A stretch of 45,478 nt of DNA. It comes from DATAAZ01 sp036259875. Its GTDB lineage: Bacteria; Actinomycetota; Thermoleophilia; Gaiellales; Gaiellaceae. Position 1 is the stretch's first letter, and each line of letters starts with the position of its first letter. Below the pieces are notes generated by a model, which searched no databases, was not told where the DNA came from, and was given only the letters and a program-made list of their open reading frames with translations. This document shows, piece after piece, positions 16,778-24,336 of the stretch. The translations under genes and the position numbers were made by a program. Where the stretch lies: positions 1-45,478 of the forward strand of contig DATAAZ010000029.1 of NCBI GenBank assembly GCA_036259875.1, written 5' to 3'.

Positions 16778-17425
16778 GTGCAACCGTCCATGCCCGCGTT
16801 CCGTCTCTCCGAAGAGCACGTGCCCGTGCGGATCCTCCACGCGTACCGAAAGCTCGGCGATCTCGCCCTCGTAGCAAAGGCGCGCGCCGGGGACCGCCCC
16901 GCGCTCGACGTGCTCGTCGAGCGCTACTCGCCGCGTGTGAACCGCCTCGCCGCCCAGCTCATGGGCGACTTCGAGGACGCCCGCGACGCGGCGCAGGAAT
17001 CGCTCATGAAGCTCTGCACGCGCCTGCGCCAGTTCCGGGGCGATGCACAGTTCTCGACGTGGATGCATCGCCTCGTCGTCAACACGTGCCGAGACCTGCA
17101 GGAACGAGCGCGCGTGCGACGGGCGGAGCCGCTCGCGGACTCCGACGAGCCCGCGGGAGACGACACCGACCCGACGCGCGTTACGCTGCTCGGCGAGCTT
17201 CGGTACGACCTCGCTGAGGGCCTCGCAGCGCTCTCGCCCGACCAGCGAGCGGTCGTCGTGCTTCGTGACGTCTGGGGCTTCTCGTACGAGGACATCGCGC
17301 GCGCGGTGCGGATGCCGGTCGGTACCGCGAAGTGCTACGTCCACCGCGGCCGCGAGCGGCTGCGCGCGGGGCTCGAGGAGCGCGTCGCGCCGCCGGTGAC
17401 CGCCGGCCCTGCGGGCGGCGCGTGA
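16778..17425 (+). CDS. ECF-like sigma-70 family factor heading the fatty-acid operon
   Basis: RNA polymerase sigma factor with two DNA-binding domains. The 215 residues have a basic N-terminal extension of about 28. Region 2 follows (LVAKARAGDRPALDVLVERYSPRVNRLAAQLMGDFEDARDAAQESLMKLCTRLRQFRGDAQFSTWMHRLVVNTCRDL), then an acidic linker (ADSDEPAGDDTD) and region 4 (LAALSPDQRAVVVLRDVWGFSYEDIARAVRMPVGTAKCYVHRGRERLR). The GTG at 16778 is the first available start; ATG 16790 is an alternative. The stop overlaps the fabZ start as GTGA, so sigma factor and FAS II genes are coupled. No anti-sigma factor is adjacent. A role in fatty-acid gene control is inference. Confidence 0.87.
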   Translation: MQPSMPAFRLSEEHVPVRILHAYRKLGDLALVAKARAGDRPALDVLVERYSPRVNRLAAQLMGDFEDARDAAQESLMKLCTRLRQFRGDAQFSTWMHRLVVNTCRDLQERARVRRAEPLADSDEPAGDDTDPTRVTLLGELRYDLAEGLAALSPDQRAVVVLRDVWGFSYEDIARAVRMPVGTAKCYVHRGRERLRAGLEERVAPPVTAGPAGGA

Positions 17426-17871
17426 AGGGGCCGCTCGGTCGCTCGCAGATCGAGAGGATCATCCCGCACCGGGAGCCGTTCCTCCTCCTGGACGAGGTGA
17501 CCGAGATCGAGCCCGGCGCGCGCGTCGTCGCCCGTAAGCGCGTCCGCGAGGACGAGTGGTACCTCGCGGGCCACTTCCCCGGGCGCCCCATCATGCCGGG
17601 CGTCCTCATGGTCGAGGCGATGGCGCAGGCGGGCGCCGTCGCGGTGCTCTCGGAGCCGGAGAACCGTGGCAAGCTGGCCCTCTTCGCCGGAATCGACGAC
17701 GTGCGCTTCAAGCAAATCGTGCGCCCGGGTGACGAGCTCGAGGTGACCTGCGAGCTCGAGCGGCTGCGCGGCCCGGTGGGCCGAGGCAAGGCGAAGGCCA
17801 CGGTCGACGGAAAGCTTGCGGTGCGCGGCACGCTCATGTTCGCGCTGACCGACGACGGGTCGGCGGCGTGA
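17422..17871 (+). CDS. fabZ: 3-hydroxyacyl-[acyl-carrier-protein] dehydratase FabZ
   Basis: Hot-dog fold dehydratase that converts 3-hydroxyacyl-ACP to trans-2-enoyl-ACP in FAS II. The 149 residues begin with IERIIPHREPFLLLDEV and contain the catalytic GHFPGRPIMPGVLMVEAMAQAG, with His51 and Glu65. The GTG at 17422 overlaps the sigma factor stop (GTGA), and the 3' end overlaps fabH by another GTGA. Length and motifs are normal for FabZ. Confidence 0.95.
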   Translation: MKGPLGRSQIERIIPHREPFLLLDEVTEIEPGARVVARKRVREDEWYLAGHFPGRPIMPGVLMVEAMAQAGAVAVLSEPENRGKLALFAGIDDVRFKQIVRPGDELEVTCELERLRGPVGRGKAKATVDGKLAVRGTLMFALTDDGSAA

Positions 17872-18887
17872 TCGCGGACGTCTCGAGCAACGGTGCCCGC
17901 GTGGGGATCACGGGCCTCGGCGTCCACGTCCCCGAACGCGTCCTCACGAACGCGGACCTCGAGCGCATGGTGGAGACGTCGGACGAGTGGATCATCGAGC
18001 GGACGGGGATCAAGGAGCGGCGGATCGCCGCGCCCGAGGAGGCCGCGAGCGACCTGGCGCTTCCGGCCGCGCGGCGGGCGCTCGCGCAGGCCGGGGTGGA
18101 GCCGTCGGAGCTCGACGTCGTCCTCGTCGCGACGACGATGCCCGACATGCTCTTCCCGACGACGTCGGCGCTCGTCGCCGACGAGCTGGGAGCGCGAAGC
18201 GCGGCCGCGTACGACATGCTGGCCGCCTGCTCGGGTTTCGTCTACGGGCTCGCGCAGGCGTACGGCGCGATCTCGAGCGGTCTCTCCGAACGGGCGCTCG
18301 TCGTCGGGTCCGAGACGCTCTCGAAGATCGTGAACTGGGAAGACCGCGCGACCTGCATTCTCTTCGGCGACGGCGCTGGGGCGGCGGTGCTCGAGCGCGT
18401 CGACGACGGCGGGTTCCTCGGGTTCGACCTCGGCGCCGACGGCTCCGGCGGCTCGGAGCTTCTCGTTCCGGCGGGGGGCTCGCGATCGCCCGCGACACGA
18501 GAGACGGTCGACCGCGAGCTGCACGCGATCCAGATGCGGGGCCCCGAGGTGTTCCGGTTCGCGACGAGGATCATGGTCGCCTCGGCGCGGAACCTCCTCG
18601 CCAAGTGCGGGGCGACCGTCGACGACGTCGACCTCTACGTGCCGCACCAGGCGAACAAGCGCATCATCGACCATGCGGCGAAGAGCCTCGGCCTTCCGCG
18701 CGAGAAGGTCTTCGTGAACATCGAGCGCTACGGAAACACCTCGGCGGCGTCCGTCCCGCTCGGGCTCGCCGACGCGCTCGCGACGGGCGCGCTGGCGCCG
18801 GGGACGCGGGTTCTCATGAGCGCTGTCGGCGGCGGCTACACGTGGGGGTCCGCCTACCTGACGTGGGCGAACGGTCGCGCGCGATGA
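17868..18887 (+). CDS. fabH: 3-oxoacyl-[acyl-carrier-protein] synthase III
   Basis: Condensing enzyme that starts FAS II by joining acyl-CoA with malonyl-ACP. The 339 residues begin with VGITGLGVHVPERVLTNADLE. The catalytic triad is visible: Cys121 in LAACSGFVYGL, His in YVPHQANKRIIDH and Asn in ERYGNTSAASVPL. GGGYTWGSAYLTW near the end is typical. The GTG start at 17868 overlaps fabZ (GTGA), and the stop overlaps fabD (ATGA). The primer (straight or branched acyl-CoA) cannot be told from sequence. Confidence 0.95.
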   Translation: MIADVSSNGARVGITGLGVHVPERVLTNADLERMVETSDEWIIERTGIKERRIAAPEEAASDLALPAARRALAQAGVEPSELDVVLVATTMPDMLFPTTSALVADELGARSAAAYDMLAACSGFVYGLAQAYGAISSGLSERALVVGSETLSKIVNWEDRATCILFGDGAGAAVLERVDDGGFLGFDLGADGSGGSELLVPAGGSRSPATRETVDRELHAIQMRGPEVFRFATRIMVASARNLLAKCGATVDDVDLYVPHQANKRIIDHAAKSLGLPREKVFVNIERYGNTSAASVPLGLADALATGALAPGTRVLMSAVGGGYTWGSAYLTWANGRAR

Positions 18888-19807
18888 AGATCGCCTTCTG
18901 CTTTCCCGGCCAGGGCTCGCAGCAGGTGGGGATGGGTCGCGCGGTCGCCGAGGCGTTCCCGGAGGCTCGGGCGGTCTTCGACGAAGCGTCGAGCGCGGCC
19001 GGCTTCGACGTCGCTCGCCTCTGCTTCGAGGGACCGATCGACGATCTGACGCGCACGGAGCTGCAGCAGCCCGCGCTCGTCGCGACGTCGCTCGCGTGCC
19101 TGCGCGCGGTCGAGACGGCAGGCATTCGCGCCGACTACGTCGTCGGCCACTCGGTCGGCGAGTACTCGGCGCTCGCCGCCGCCGGGGCCGTGACCGACCG
19201 CGACGCCGTCGGCCTCGTCCGCGCGCGCGGGGAAGCGATGGCGGAGGCGGCCGGGGAGCATCCCGGCGCGATGGCGGCCGTCCTCGGGCTCGAGGACGCG
19301 GTCGTCGAAGAGCTCTGTGCGGCGATCGAGGGCGTCTGGCCCGCGAACTACAACTGCCCGGGCCAGCTCGTGGTGTCGGGCGAGAACGCCGCCGTCGATC
19401 GCCTGGTCGAGGAGGCGTCGAAGCGCGGCGCCCGGCGAACGGTGAAGCTTCGGGTAAGCGGAGCGTTCCACAGCCCGCTCGTCGCGCGCGCCGTCGAACG
19501 CCTCCGCCCCGCGATCGGGCGCGTCTCCTGGCGCGAGCCCGCACCGCCGTTCATGTCGACCGTGACGGCGCGCCTCGAGTCTGCGGCGCGAATCGGGTCG
19601 GTTCTACTCGACCAGCTGACGGCGCCGGTGCGCTTCACGCAGGCCGTCCGCGAGCTCGTCGGGCAGGGCGTCGGGGTCTTCGTCGAGATCGGGCCCGGAC
19701 AGGTGCTGAGCGGCCTCCTGCGACGCTGTGACCGTTCGCTGACGACCGTCTCCGTCGGCGACCCGGACGGCATCCGGAAGCTCGAGGAGACGCTCTCCGC
19801 TGTTTAG
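18884..19807 (+). CDS. fabD: Malonyl CoA-acyl carrier protein transacylase
   Basis: Transfers malonyl groups from CoA to ACP for FAS II. The 307 residues start IAFCFPGQGSQQVGMG and contain the nucleophile motif VGHSVGEYSALAAAGA (Ser90) and the His-containing SGAFHSPLV. It ends with a typical EIGPGQVLSGLLRR segment. The ATG at 18884 overlaps the fabH stop as ATGA. After its stop there is a 144-bp gap, the only break in the fab run. Confidence 0.95.
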   Translation: MKIAFCFPGQGSQQVGMGRAVAEAFPEARAVFDEASSAAGFDVARLCFEGPIDDLTRTELQQPALVATSLACLRAVETAGIRADYVVGHSVGEYSALAAAGAVTDRDAVGLVRARGEAMAEAAGEHPGAMAAVLGLEDAVVEELCAAIEGVWPANYNCPGQLVVSGENAAVDRLVEEASKRGARRTVKLRVSGAFHSPLVARAVERLRPAIGRVSWREPAPPFMSTVTARLESAARIGSVLLDQLTAPVRFTQAVRELVGQGVGVFVEIGPGQVLSGLLRRCDRSLTTVSVGDPDGIRKLEETLSAV

Positions 19808-19951
19808 CGGCTCGCCCAGCCACGCCCTCCGGTTTCCGGCCCGCGATGAGACTCCGCCATCCGTCGTTCTCGGCCGTGCCTGTACGAGCCGGTACCGCGG
19901 CTCCCTGCGTCGCCGCCGGGCTCGCTGCTCGCGACCCCGAATTCCGGCACC

Positions 19952-20707
19952 GTGACCGCACGAGCCGCTAGCGCGTTCTGCTCGCTCGAGGGGAGGGCCG
20001 CTCTCGTGACCGGCGCGTCGCGCGGGATCGGCGCCGCGATCGCGCGCGAGCTCGCTGCGGCGGGCGCGCGCGTCGCCGTCAACTACCGCACGAGCGCCCC
20101 GGCTGCAGAGGAGCTCGCCGGGGAGATCGGCGGCGTCGCGCTTGCCGGCGACGTCGGCGACGCCAACCAGGCTCGCGAGCTCGTCGAGCGCGCGGAGGAG
20201 TCGCTCGGCGACCTCGACATCCTCGTGAACAACGCGGGCGTGACGCGGGACACTCTGATCGCGCGCATGAGCGACGAGGAGTGGCACGAGGTGCTTGCGA
20301 CGAACCTGAGCGGCGCCTTCTACGCGTGCCGCGCGGTCGCTCGGAAGATGCTCCGGCGCCGAAGCGGCGTGATCGTGAATCTGACGAGCTTCGTCGGCCT
20401 GCACGGCAACCCCGGCCAGGCGAACTACGCGGCGACGAAGGCGGGGCTGATCGGCCTCACGAAGGCGCTCGCGAAGGAGCTCGGGTCGCGGGGAGTCCGG
20501 GTGAACGCCGTCGCGCCCGGCTACATCACGACCGACATCACGGCCGGCCTTTCCGACGAGCTTCGCGAGCGGCTCCTGACGCTGACGCCGCTCGGTCGCC
20601 TCGGCGAGCCGGAGGACGTGGCGCGGGCGGTACGGTTCCTCTGCTCGGACGAGGCAGGCTTCGTGACCGGCGAGGTGCTCCTCGTCGACGGCGGCCTGGG
20701 GATGTAG
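19952..20707 (+). CDS. fabG: 3-oxoacyl-[acyl-carrier-protein] reductase
   Basis: NADPH-dependent SDR enzyme of FAS II. The 251 residues show the cofactor motif VTGASRGIGAAIA, NNAG (LVNNAGVTRD), and the catalytic Ser-Tyr-Lys (NLTSFVGLHGNPGQANYAATKAGLIG). The family C-terminus is FVTGEVLLVDGGLGM. The first start is GTG at 19952, giving a short extension before LEGRAALVTG. In many bacteria acpP follows fabG, but here the stop is only 10 bp before fabF, and no acyl carrier protein is encoded. Confidence 0.95.
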   Translation: MTARAASAFCSLEGRAALVTGASRGIGAAIARELAAAGARVAVNYRTSAPAAEELAGEIGGVALAGDVGDANQARELVERAEESLGDLDILVNNAGVTRDTLIARMSDEEWHEVLATNLSGAFYACRAVARKMLRRRSGVIVNLTSFVGLHGNPGQANYAATKAGLIGLTKALAKELGSRGVRVNAVAPGYITTDITAGLSDELRERLLTLTPLGRLGEPEDVARAVRFLCSDEAGFVTGEVLLVDGGLGM

Positions 20708-20717
20708 AGGAGAAACG

Positions 20718-21971
20718 GTGGCGACGGACGGACGGCGGCGGGTGGTCGTGACGGGCGTGGGGGCGCTGACCCCGCTCGGGAACAACGCTGAGAGCTTCTG
20801 GGAGAACCTGACCGGCGGCGCAAGCGGCGCCGCTCCGATCACCCACTTCGACCCGAGCGAGTTTCCGGTCAAGTTCGGCTGCGAGGTGAAGCGGTTCGAC
20901 GCGACCGAGTGGATCGACCGCCGCAAGGCACGCAAGATCGACCGCTTCGCGCAGATGATCATCGCCGCCGGCCGGATGGCCGAGGCCGACTCGGGGGTCG
21001 CCATCGCCGCTGAAACCGACCGGATCGGCGTCTCGGTCGCGACCGGAATCGGAGGGCTCCAGAGCTTCCAAGACCTCGTCAGCGATCTCATCCAACGAGG
21101 CCCGGACCGTGTCAGCCCGCAGACGATTCCGGCGATCATCCCGAATATGGGCGCTGCGTGGGTATCGATGGAGCTCGGCACCCGCGGCCCGCTGAGCTCC
21201 CAGTGCACGGCCTGTGCCGCCTCGAACATGGCGATCGGCGAGGCGACGGACGCGATCCGGCTCGGCCGCGCCGACGTCATGCTCGCCGGTGGCACGGAGG
21301 CGGGGATCACCCCCGCGGGCATCGCGGGGTTCGGCGCGATGCGGGCGCTCTCGCGGCGAAACGACGAGCCCGAGCGGGCGAGCCGGCCGTTCGACCGCGA
21401 ACGGGACGGGTTCGTCATGGGCGAGGCGGCCGCGATCCTCGTCCTCGAGGACCTCGAACATGCGAAAGCGCGCGGCGCGAAGGTCTACGCGGAGCTCGCC
21501 GGCTACGGGCTCTCCTCGGACGCACAGCACGTGACCGAACCCGACCCCACGGGCCGCCACCCGGCGCGCGCGATGGCGATGGCGCTCGCGGACGCGGGTG
21601 TCTCCTCCGACGATGTCGACTACATCAACGCGCATGGGACGTCGACGCCGCTCGGCGACGCGAGCGAGACCCGGGTCATCAAGCTCGCGCTCGGCGACGA
21701 GAAGGCGAAGCGCACGCCCGTCTCCTCGACGAAGGGAGCGACCGGCCACTGCCTCGGCGCGTCGGGCGCGATCGAGGCGATCGCGTGCATCTTCGCCGTG
21801 GAGCGGGGCGTCGTCCCACCCACGATCAACTACGAGAACCCGGACCCCGAGTGCGACCTCGACTACATCCCGAACGAGGCGCGCGAAGCGAACGTCGAGG
21901 TGGCGCTCTCGAACAACTTCGGCTTCGGCGGCCACAACGCCTGCCTCGTCATCAAGCGCTTCACGGGCTGA
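20718..21971 (+). CDS. fabF: 3-oxoacyl-[acyl-carrier-protein] synthase II
   Basis: Elongating condensing enzyme of FAS II. The 417 residues begin RRVVVTGVGALTPLGNN. The catalytic Cys166 lies in SSQCTACAASNMAIGEA; the two histidines are in YINAHGTSTPLGDASET and KGATGHCLGASGAIEA, and NNFGFGGHNACLV is at the C-terminus. The GTG start at 20718 has a strong AGGAG (20708-20712) 5 nt upstream. Last FAS II enzyme of the run. Confidence 0.96.
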   Translation: MATDGRRRVVVTGVGALTPLGNNAESFWENLTGGASGAAPITHFDPSEFPVKFGCEVKRFDATEWIDRRKARKIDRFAQMIIAAGRMAEADSGVAIAAETDRIGVSVATGIGGLQSFQDLVSDLIQRGPDRVSPQTIPAIIPNMGAAWVSMELGTRGPLSSQCTACAASNMAIGEATDAIRLGRADVMLAGGTEAGITPAGIAGFGAMRALSRRNDEPERASRPFDRERDGFVMGEAAAILVLEDLEHAKARGAKVYAELAGYGLSSDAQHVTEPDPTGRHPARAMAMALADAGVSSDDVDYINAHGTSTPLGDASETRVIKLALGDEKAKRTPVSSTKGATGHCLGASGAIEAIACIFAVERGVVPPTINYENPDPECDLDYIPNEAREANVEVALSNNFGFGGHNACLVIKRFTG

Positions 21972-21981
21972 GGGGATCGAC

Positions 21982-22644
21982 GTGGCCGACCGCTGGGCGT
22001 CGTTCGACTGCTACGGGACGCTGATCGACTGGGAGGGCGGCATCCGCGGGACGCTCGCGCGGCTCTGGCCGGGCGCCGACGAGGCGGCACTCCTCGCGCG
22101 CTACCACGAGATCGAGCCGCGCGTCCAGCTCGACGGCGACCTCCCGTACCGAGCTGTCCTCGCCCAGGTGCTCCGGCTCCTCGCCGACTCCGAAGGGCTC
22201 GAGCTTCGACCCGAGGACGAGCCGGCGTTCGCCGAGTCGCTCCCGTCCTGGCCCGCGTTCCCGGAGGTGCCGGGCGAGCTCGAGGCGCTGAAGGCGCGCG
22301 GCTGGCGGATCGCGATCCTCTCGAACACGGACCCCGACCTCCTCGTGGCCTCGCTCGAGCACATCGGCGTACCGGCCGACGCGACCGTCACGGCGGCCGA
22401 GGCGGGGTCGTACAAGCCGGCGCACGGTCACTGGCAGCGGCTCTACGAGCGCGGCGAGGTCGACGGGGCGCGGCACGTCCACGTCGCGGCGAGCGAGTAC
22501 CACGACATCGCCCCGGCGGCGGAGCTCGGCATCCCGGCCGTGTGGATCAACCGGCTCGGCGAGGAGAGCGACCTCCCCCGCGCGGCGGAGCTCCCCGACC
22601 TGCGCGGGCTTTCGGACACGCTCGACCTGATCGTCCCTCGCTAA
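21982..22644 (+). CDS. HAD-superfamily hydrolase (2-haloacid dehalogenase-like)
   Basis: Predicted Rossmann-fold phosphatase or dehalogenase of 220 residues. All four HAD motifs are visible: FDCYGTLIDW (nucleophile Asp), ILSNTDPDLL (Ser/Thr motif II), the lysine in GSYKPAHGHW, and acidic motif IV near VAASEYHDIAPAAELGIPAVWINR. An alpha-helical cap follows motif I. The GTG at 21982 has AGGGG (21971-21975) upstream. It lies 10 bp after fabF and is probably co-transcribed. Substrate unknown; the FCYGT motif is shared by haloacid dehalogenases and many phosphatases. Confidence 0.85.
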   Translation: MADRWASFDCYGTLIDWEGGIRGTLARLWPGADEAALLARYHEIEPRVQLDGDLPYRAVLAQVLRLLADSEGLELRPEDEPAFAESLPSWPAFPEVPGELEALKARGWRIAILSNTDPDLLVASLEHIGVPADATVTAAEAGSYKPAHGHWQRLYERGEVDGARHVHVAASEYHDIAPAAELGIPAVWINRLGEESDLPRAAELPDLRGLSDTLDLIVPR

Positions 22645-22654
22645 GCTCGGGCGG

Positions 22655-23434
22655 ATGTCGCGGCTCCGCGCCCGCTGCCCCGACTGCCGCACGCTCACCG
22701 CTGTCGCGCTCGGACCGGGCTACGAGTGCCATGCTTGCGGGCGGGAGTTCGGCGCCGGGCTCGTCCGCGTGCCGCGCGCGTGGGGGCGAGGCGGTGAGCC
22801 GATGGTGGAGGCGGCCCACTTGCCGCTCCCGTACCCCGAGGTCGCCGTCGTCGAAGAGGATTCGCTTCGCGAGCAGAACCTGGCGCTCGCGGCGGCGCTC
22901 CCCGAGCGGCCACTCGTCGTAGGCGGCTGCTGCTGCGCGCACATCGGGGGGGTGGAAGGGCTCGCGGCCCGTCACGAGCGGCTCGCGGTCGTCTGGTTCG
23001 ACGCGCACGGCGACCTCAATACGCCCGCGACCTCGCCGAGCGGCAACGAGTGGGGGATGCCGCTCCGGATGCTGCTCGACTCGCAGACCGTCGCGCCCGA
23101 GGACGTGGCGCTCGTCGGCGCCCGAGACCTGGATCCGCCTGAGGAGGAGTACATCGCGAGCTCGGGTATCCGCATCGGCACCGACGGGATTCCCGCTGCC
23201 CTCGACGGCGCGGACGCGGTCTACGTCGCGCTCGACGTCGACGTGCTCGAGCCGGACGGCGAGGTGAAGCCGTTCATGCCGACGCCCGGCGGGCCGACGG
23301 CCGAGGAGACCGTAGCGACGCTGGCGCGGATCGCGGCCGCGGCGCCCGTGGCCGGGGCTGGCATCACCGGCGCGACCGCGGCGCCCGAGAACGCGGAGTC
23401 GTTCCCGCGCTTCCTGCGCGCGCTCGGCCTCTGA
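22655..23434 (+). CDS. Zinc-ribbon / arginase-fold (ureohydrolase family) protein
   Basis: 259 residues combining an N-terminal zinc ribbon (C8-x2-C11 and C25-x2-C28) with an arginase/agmatinase-like domain. The binuclear-metal ligands look intact: His96 (CCCAHIGG), DAHGD (Asp116, His118, Asp120) and DVD (Asp194, Asp196). The arginase segment SGNLHG reads SGNEWG here, so the proton-shuttle histidine becomes Trp133. The guanidinium-binding glutamate near the C-terminus is not evident (GAGITGATAAPEN). Asp/Glu in ARDLDPPEEE are kept. The ATG at 22655 follows a TAAGCT hexamer by 7 nt. Substrate unknown; classical arginase activity is doubtful. Lies between the HAD gene and accD. Confidence 0.75.
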   Translation: MSRLRARCPDCRTLTAVALGPGYECHACGREFGAGLVRVPRAWGRGGEPMVEAAHLPLPYPEVAVVEEDSLREQNLALAAALPERPLVVGGCCCAHIGGVEGLAARHERLAVVWFDAHGDLNTPATSPSGNEWGMPLRMLLDSQTVAPEDVALVGARDLDPPEEEYIASSGIRIGTDGIPAALDGADAVYVALDVDVLEPDGEVKPFMPTPGGPTAEETVATLARIAAAAPVAGAGITGATAAPENAESFPRFLRALGL

Positions 23435-23465
23435 CGAGCGGCCGAGAGGCCCATTCGGGAGGCCG

Positions 23466-23478
23466 TAGGATACGGGCG
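23466..23478 (+). promoter_or_regulatory. Putative leaderless promoter of accDA
   Basis: TAGGAT at 23466-23471 lies exactly 7 nt before the accD ATG with no Shine-Dalgarno between. This fits a -10 element giving an mRNA that begins one base before the start codon. No clear -35 is seen. It would let accDA be expressed apart from the upstream fab genes. Confidence 0.4.
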
Positions 23479-24336
23479 ATGGCGAGCCGGATCGACGTCT
23501 CGATCGAGGACCGCCGACGGGACTCGGAAGGCGACGGCGGCAGGCGCCATCCGAACACGTGCCCCGGCTGTGGTTCGCACTACCGCGATGACGAGCTCGA
23601 GCGAACGCTGCGCGTCTGCCCCCAGTGCGGCTACCACTTCCCCGTTCGCGTTCGCGAGCGGATTGCGCAGCTGGCGGACGGCGGGACGTTTGTGGAGCAC
23701 GACGCCGAGCTCCGGTCGGCCGATCCGCTCGGCTTCTTCGACCTGAAGCCGTACACCGAGCGGCTCGCGCAGGCCGAGGTCGAGACGGGCGTCGGCGACG
23801 CGCTCGTGTCGGGATCGGCGTCGATCGAGCGGCGGCCCTGCGAGCTCGCGGTGATGGACTTCGCGTTCATGGGCGGCTCGATGGGGAGCACGGTCGGCGA
23901 GAAGTTCGCGCGGGCGTGCGAGCGCGCGGTGGAGCGCCGCCTTCCCCTCGTGAGCGTTACGTCGTCGGGGGGCGCGCGCATGCAGGAGGGGATCCTCTCG
24001 CTCATGCAGATGCCGAAGACGGTCGCCGCGGTCGATGCGCTCCGCGAGGCGCCCTGCGCCTACGTCTCCGTCCTCGCCCACCCGACGACGGGCGGCGTCG
24101 TCGCGAGCTTCGCGAGCCTCGGCGACGTAGTCGTCGCCGAGCCCGGTGCGCTCCTTTCGTTCGCCGGCCCACGCGTCGTCCAGCAGGTGACGCGCGAGAA
24201 GCTCCCCGACGACTTCGGCCTAGCCGAGTCGAACAGCCGCTTCGGGCACGTCGATGCGATCGTCCGCCGCCCCGATCTTCGGCCGTTCCTCGGCCGGCTC
24301 CTCGCACTCTTCGACCACGATGGCCGCCGAGCCTGA
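23479..24336 (+). CDS. accD: Acetyl-CoA carboxylase carboxyltransferase subunit beta
   Basis: Beta subunit of the carboxyltransferase that makes malonyl-CoA. The 285 residues have a four-cysteine zinc ribbon (CPGC about 28-31, CPQC about 47-50). A crotonase-fold domain follows with the AccD signature VMDFAFMGGSMGSTVGEKFARACERAVERRLPLVSVTSSGGARMQEG and HPTTGGVVASFASLGDV. The ATG at 23479 is the start. The 3' end overlaps accA by 17 bp. The split accD/accA form is like that of E. coli and differs from the AccD-type subunits common in actinobacteria. Confidence 0.94.
   Translation: MASRIDVSIEDRRRDSEGDGGRRHPNTCPGCGSHYRDDELERTLRVCPQCGYHFPVRVRERIAQLADGGTFVEHDAELRSADPLGFFDLKPYTERLAQAEVETGVGDALVSGSASIERRPCELAVMDFAFMGGSMGSTVGEKFARACERAVERRLPLVSVTSSGGARMQEGILSLMQMPKTVAAVDALREAPCAYVSVLAHPTTGGVVASFASLGDVVVAEPGALLSFAGPRVVQQVTREKLPDDFGLAESNSRFGHVDAIVRRPDLRPFLGRLLALFDHDGRRA

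Noticed and set aside
19808..19951. A small acpP hidden in the fabD-fabG gap
   Set aside because: The gap is too short and no frame shows the DSL phosphopantetheine motif.
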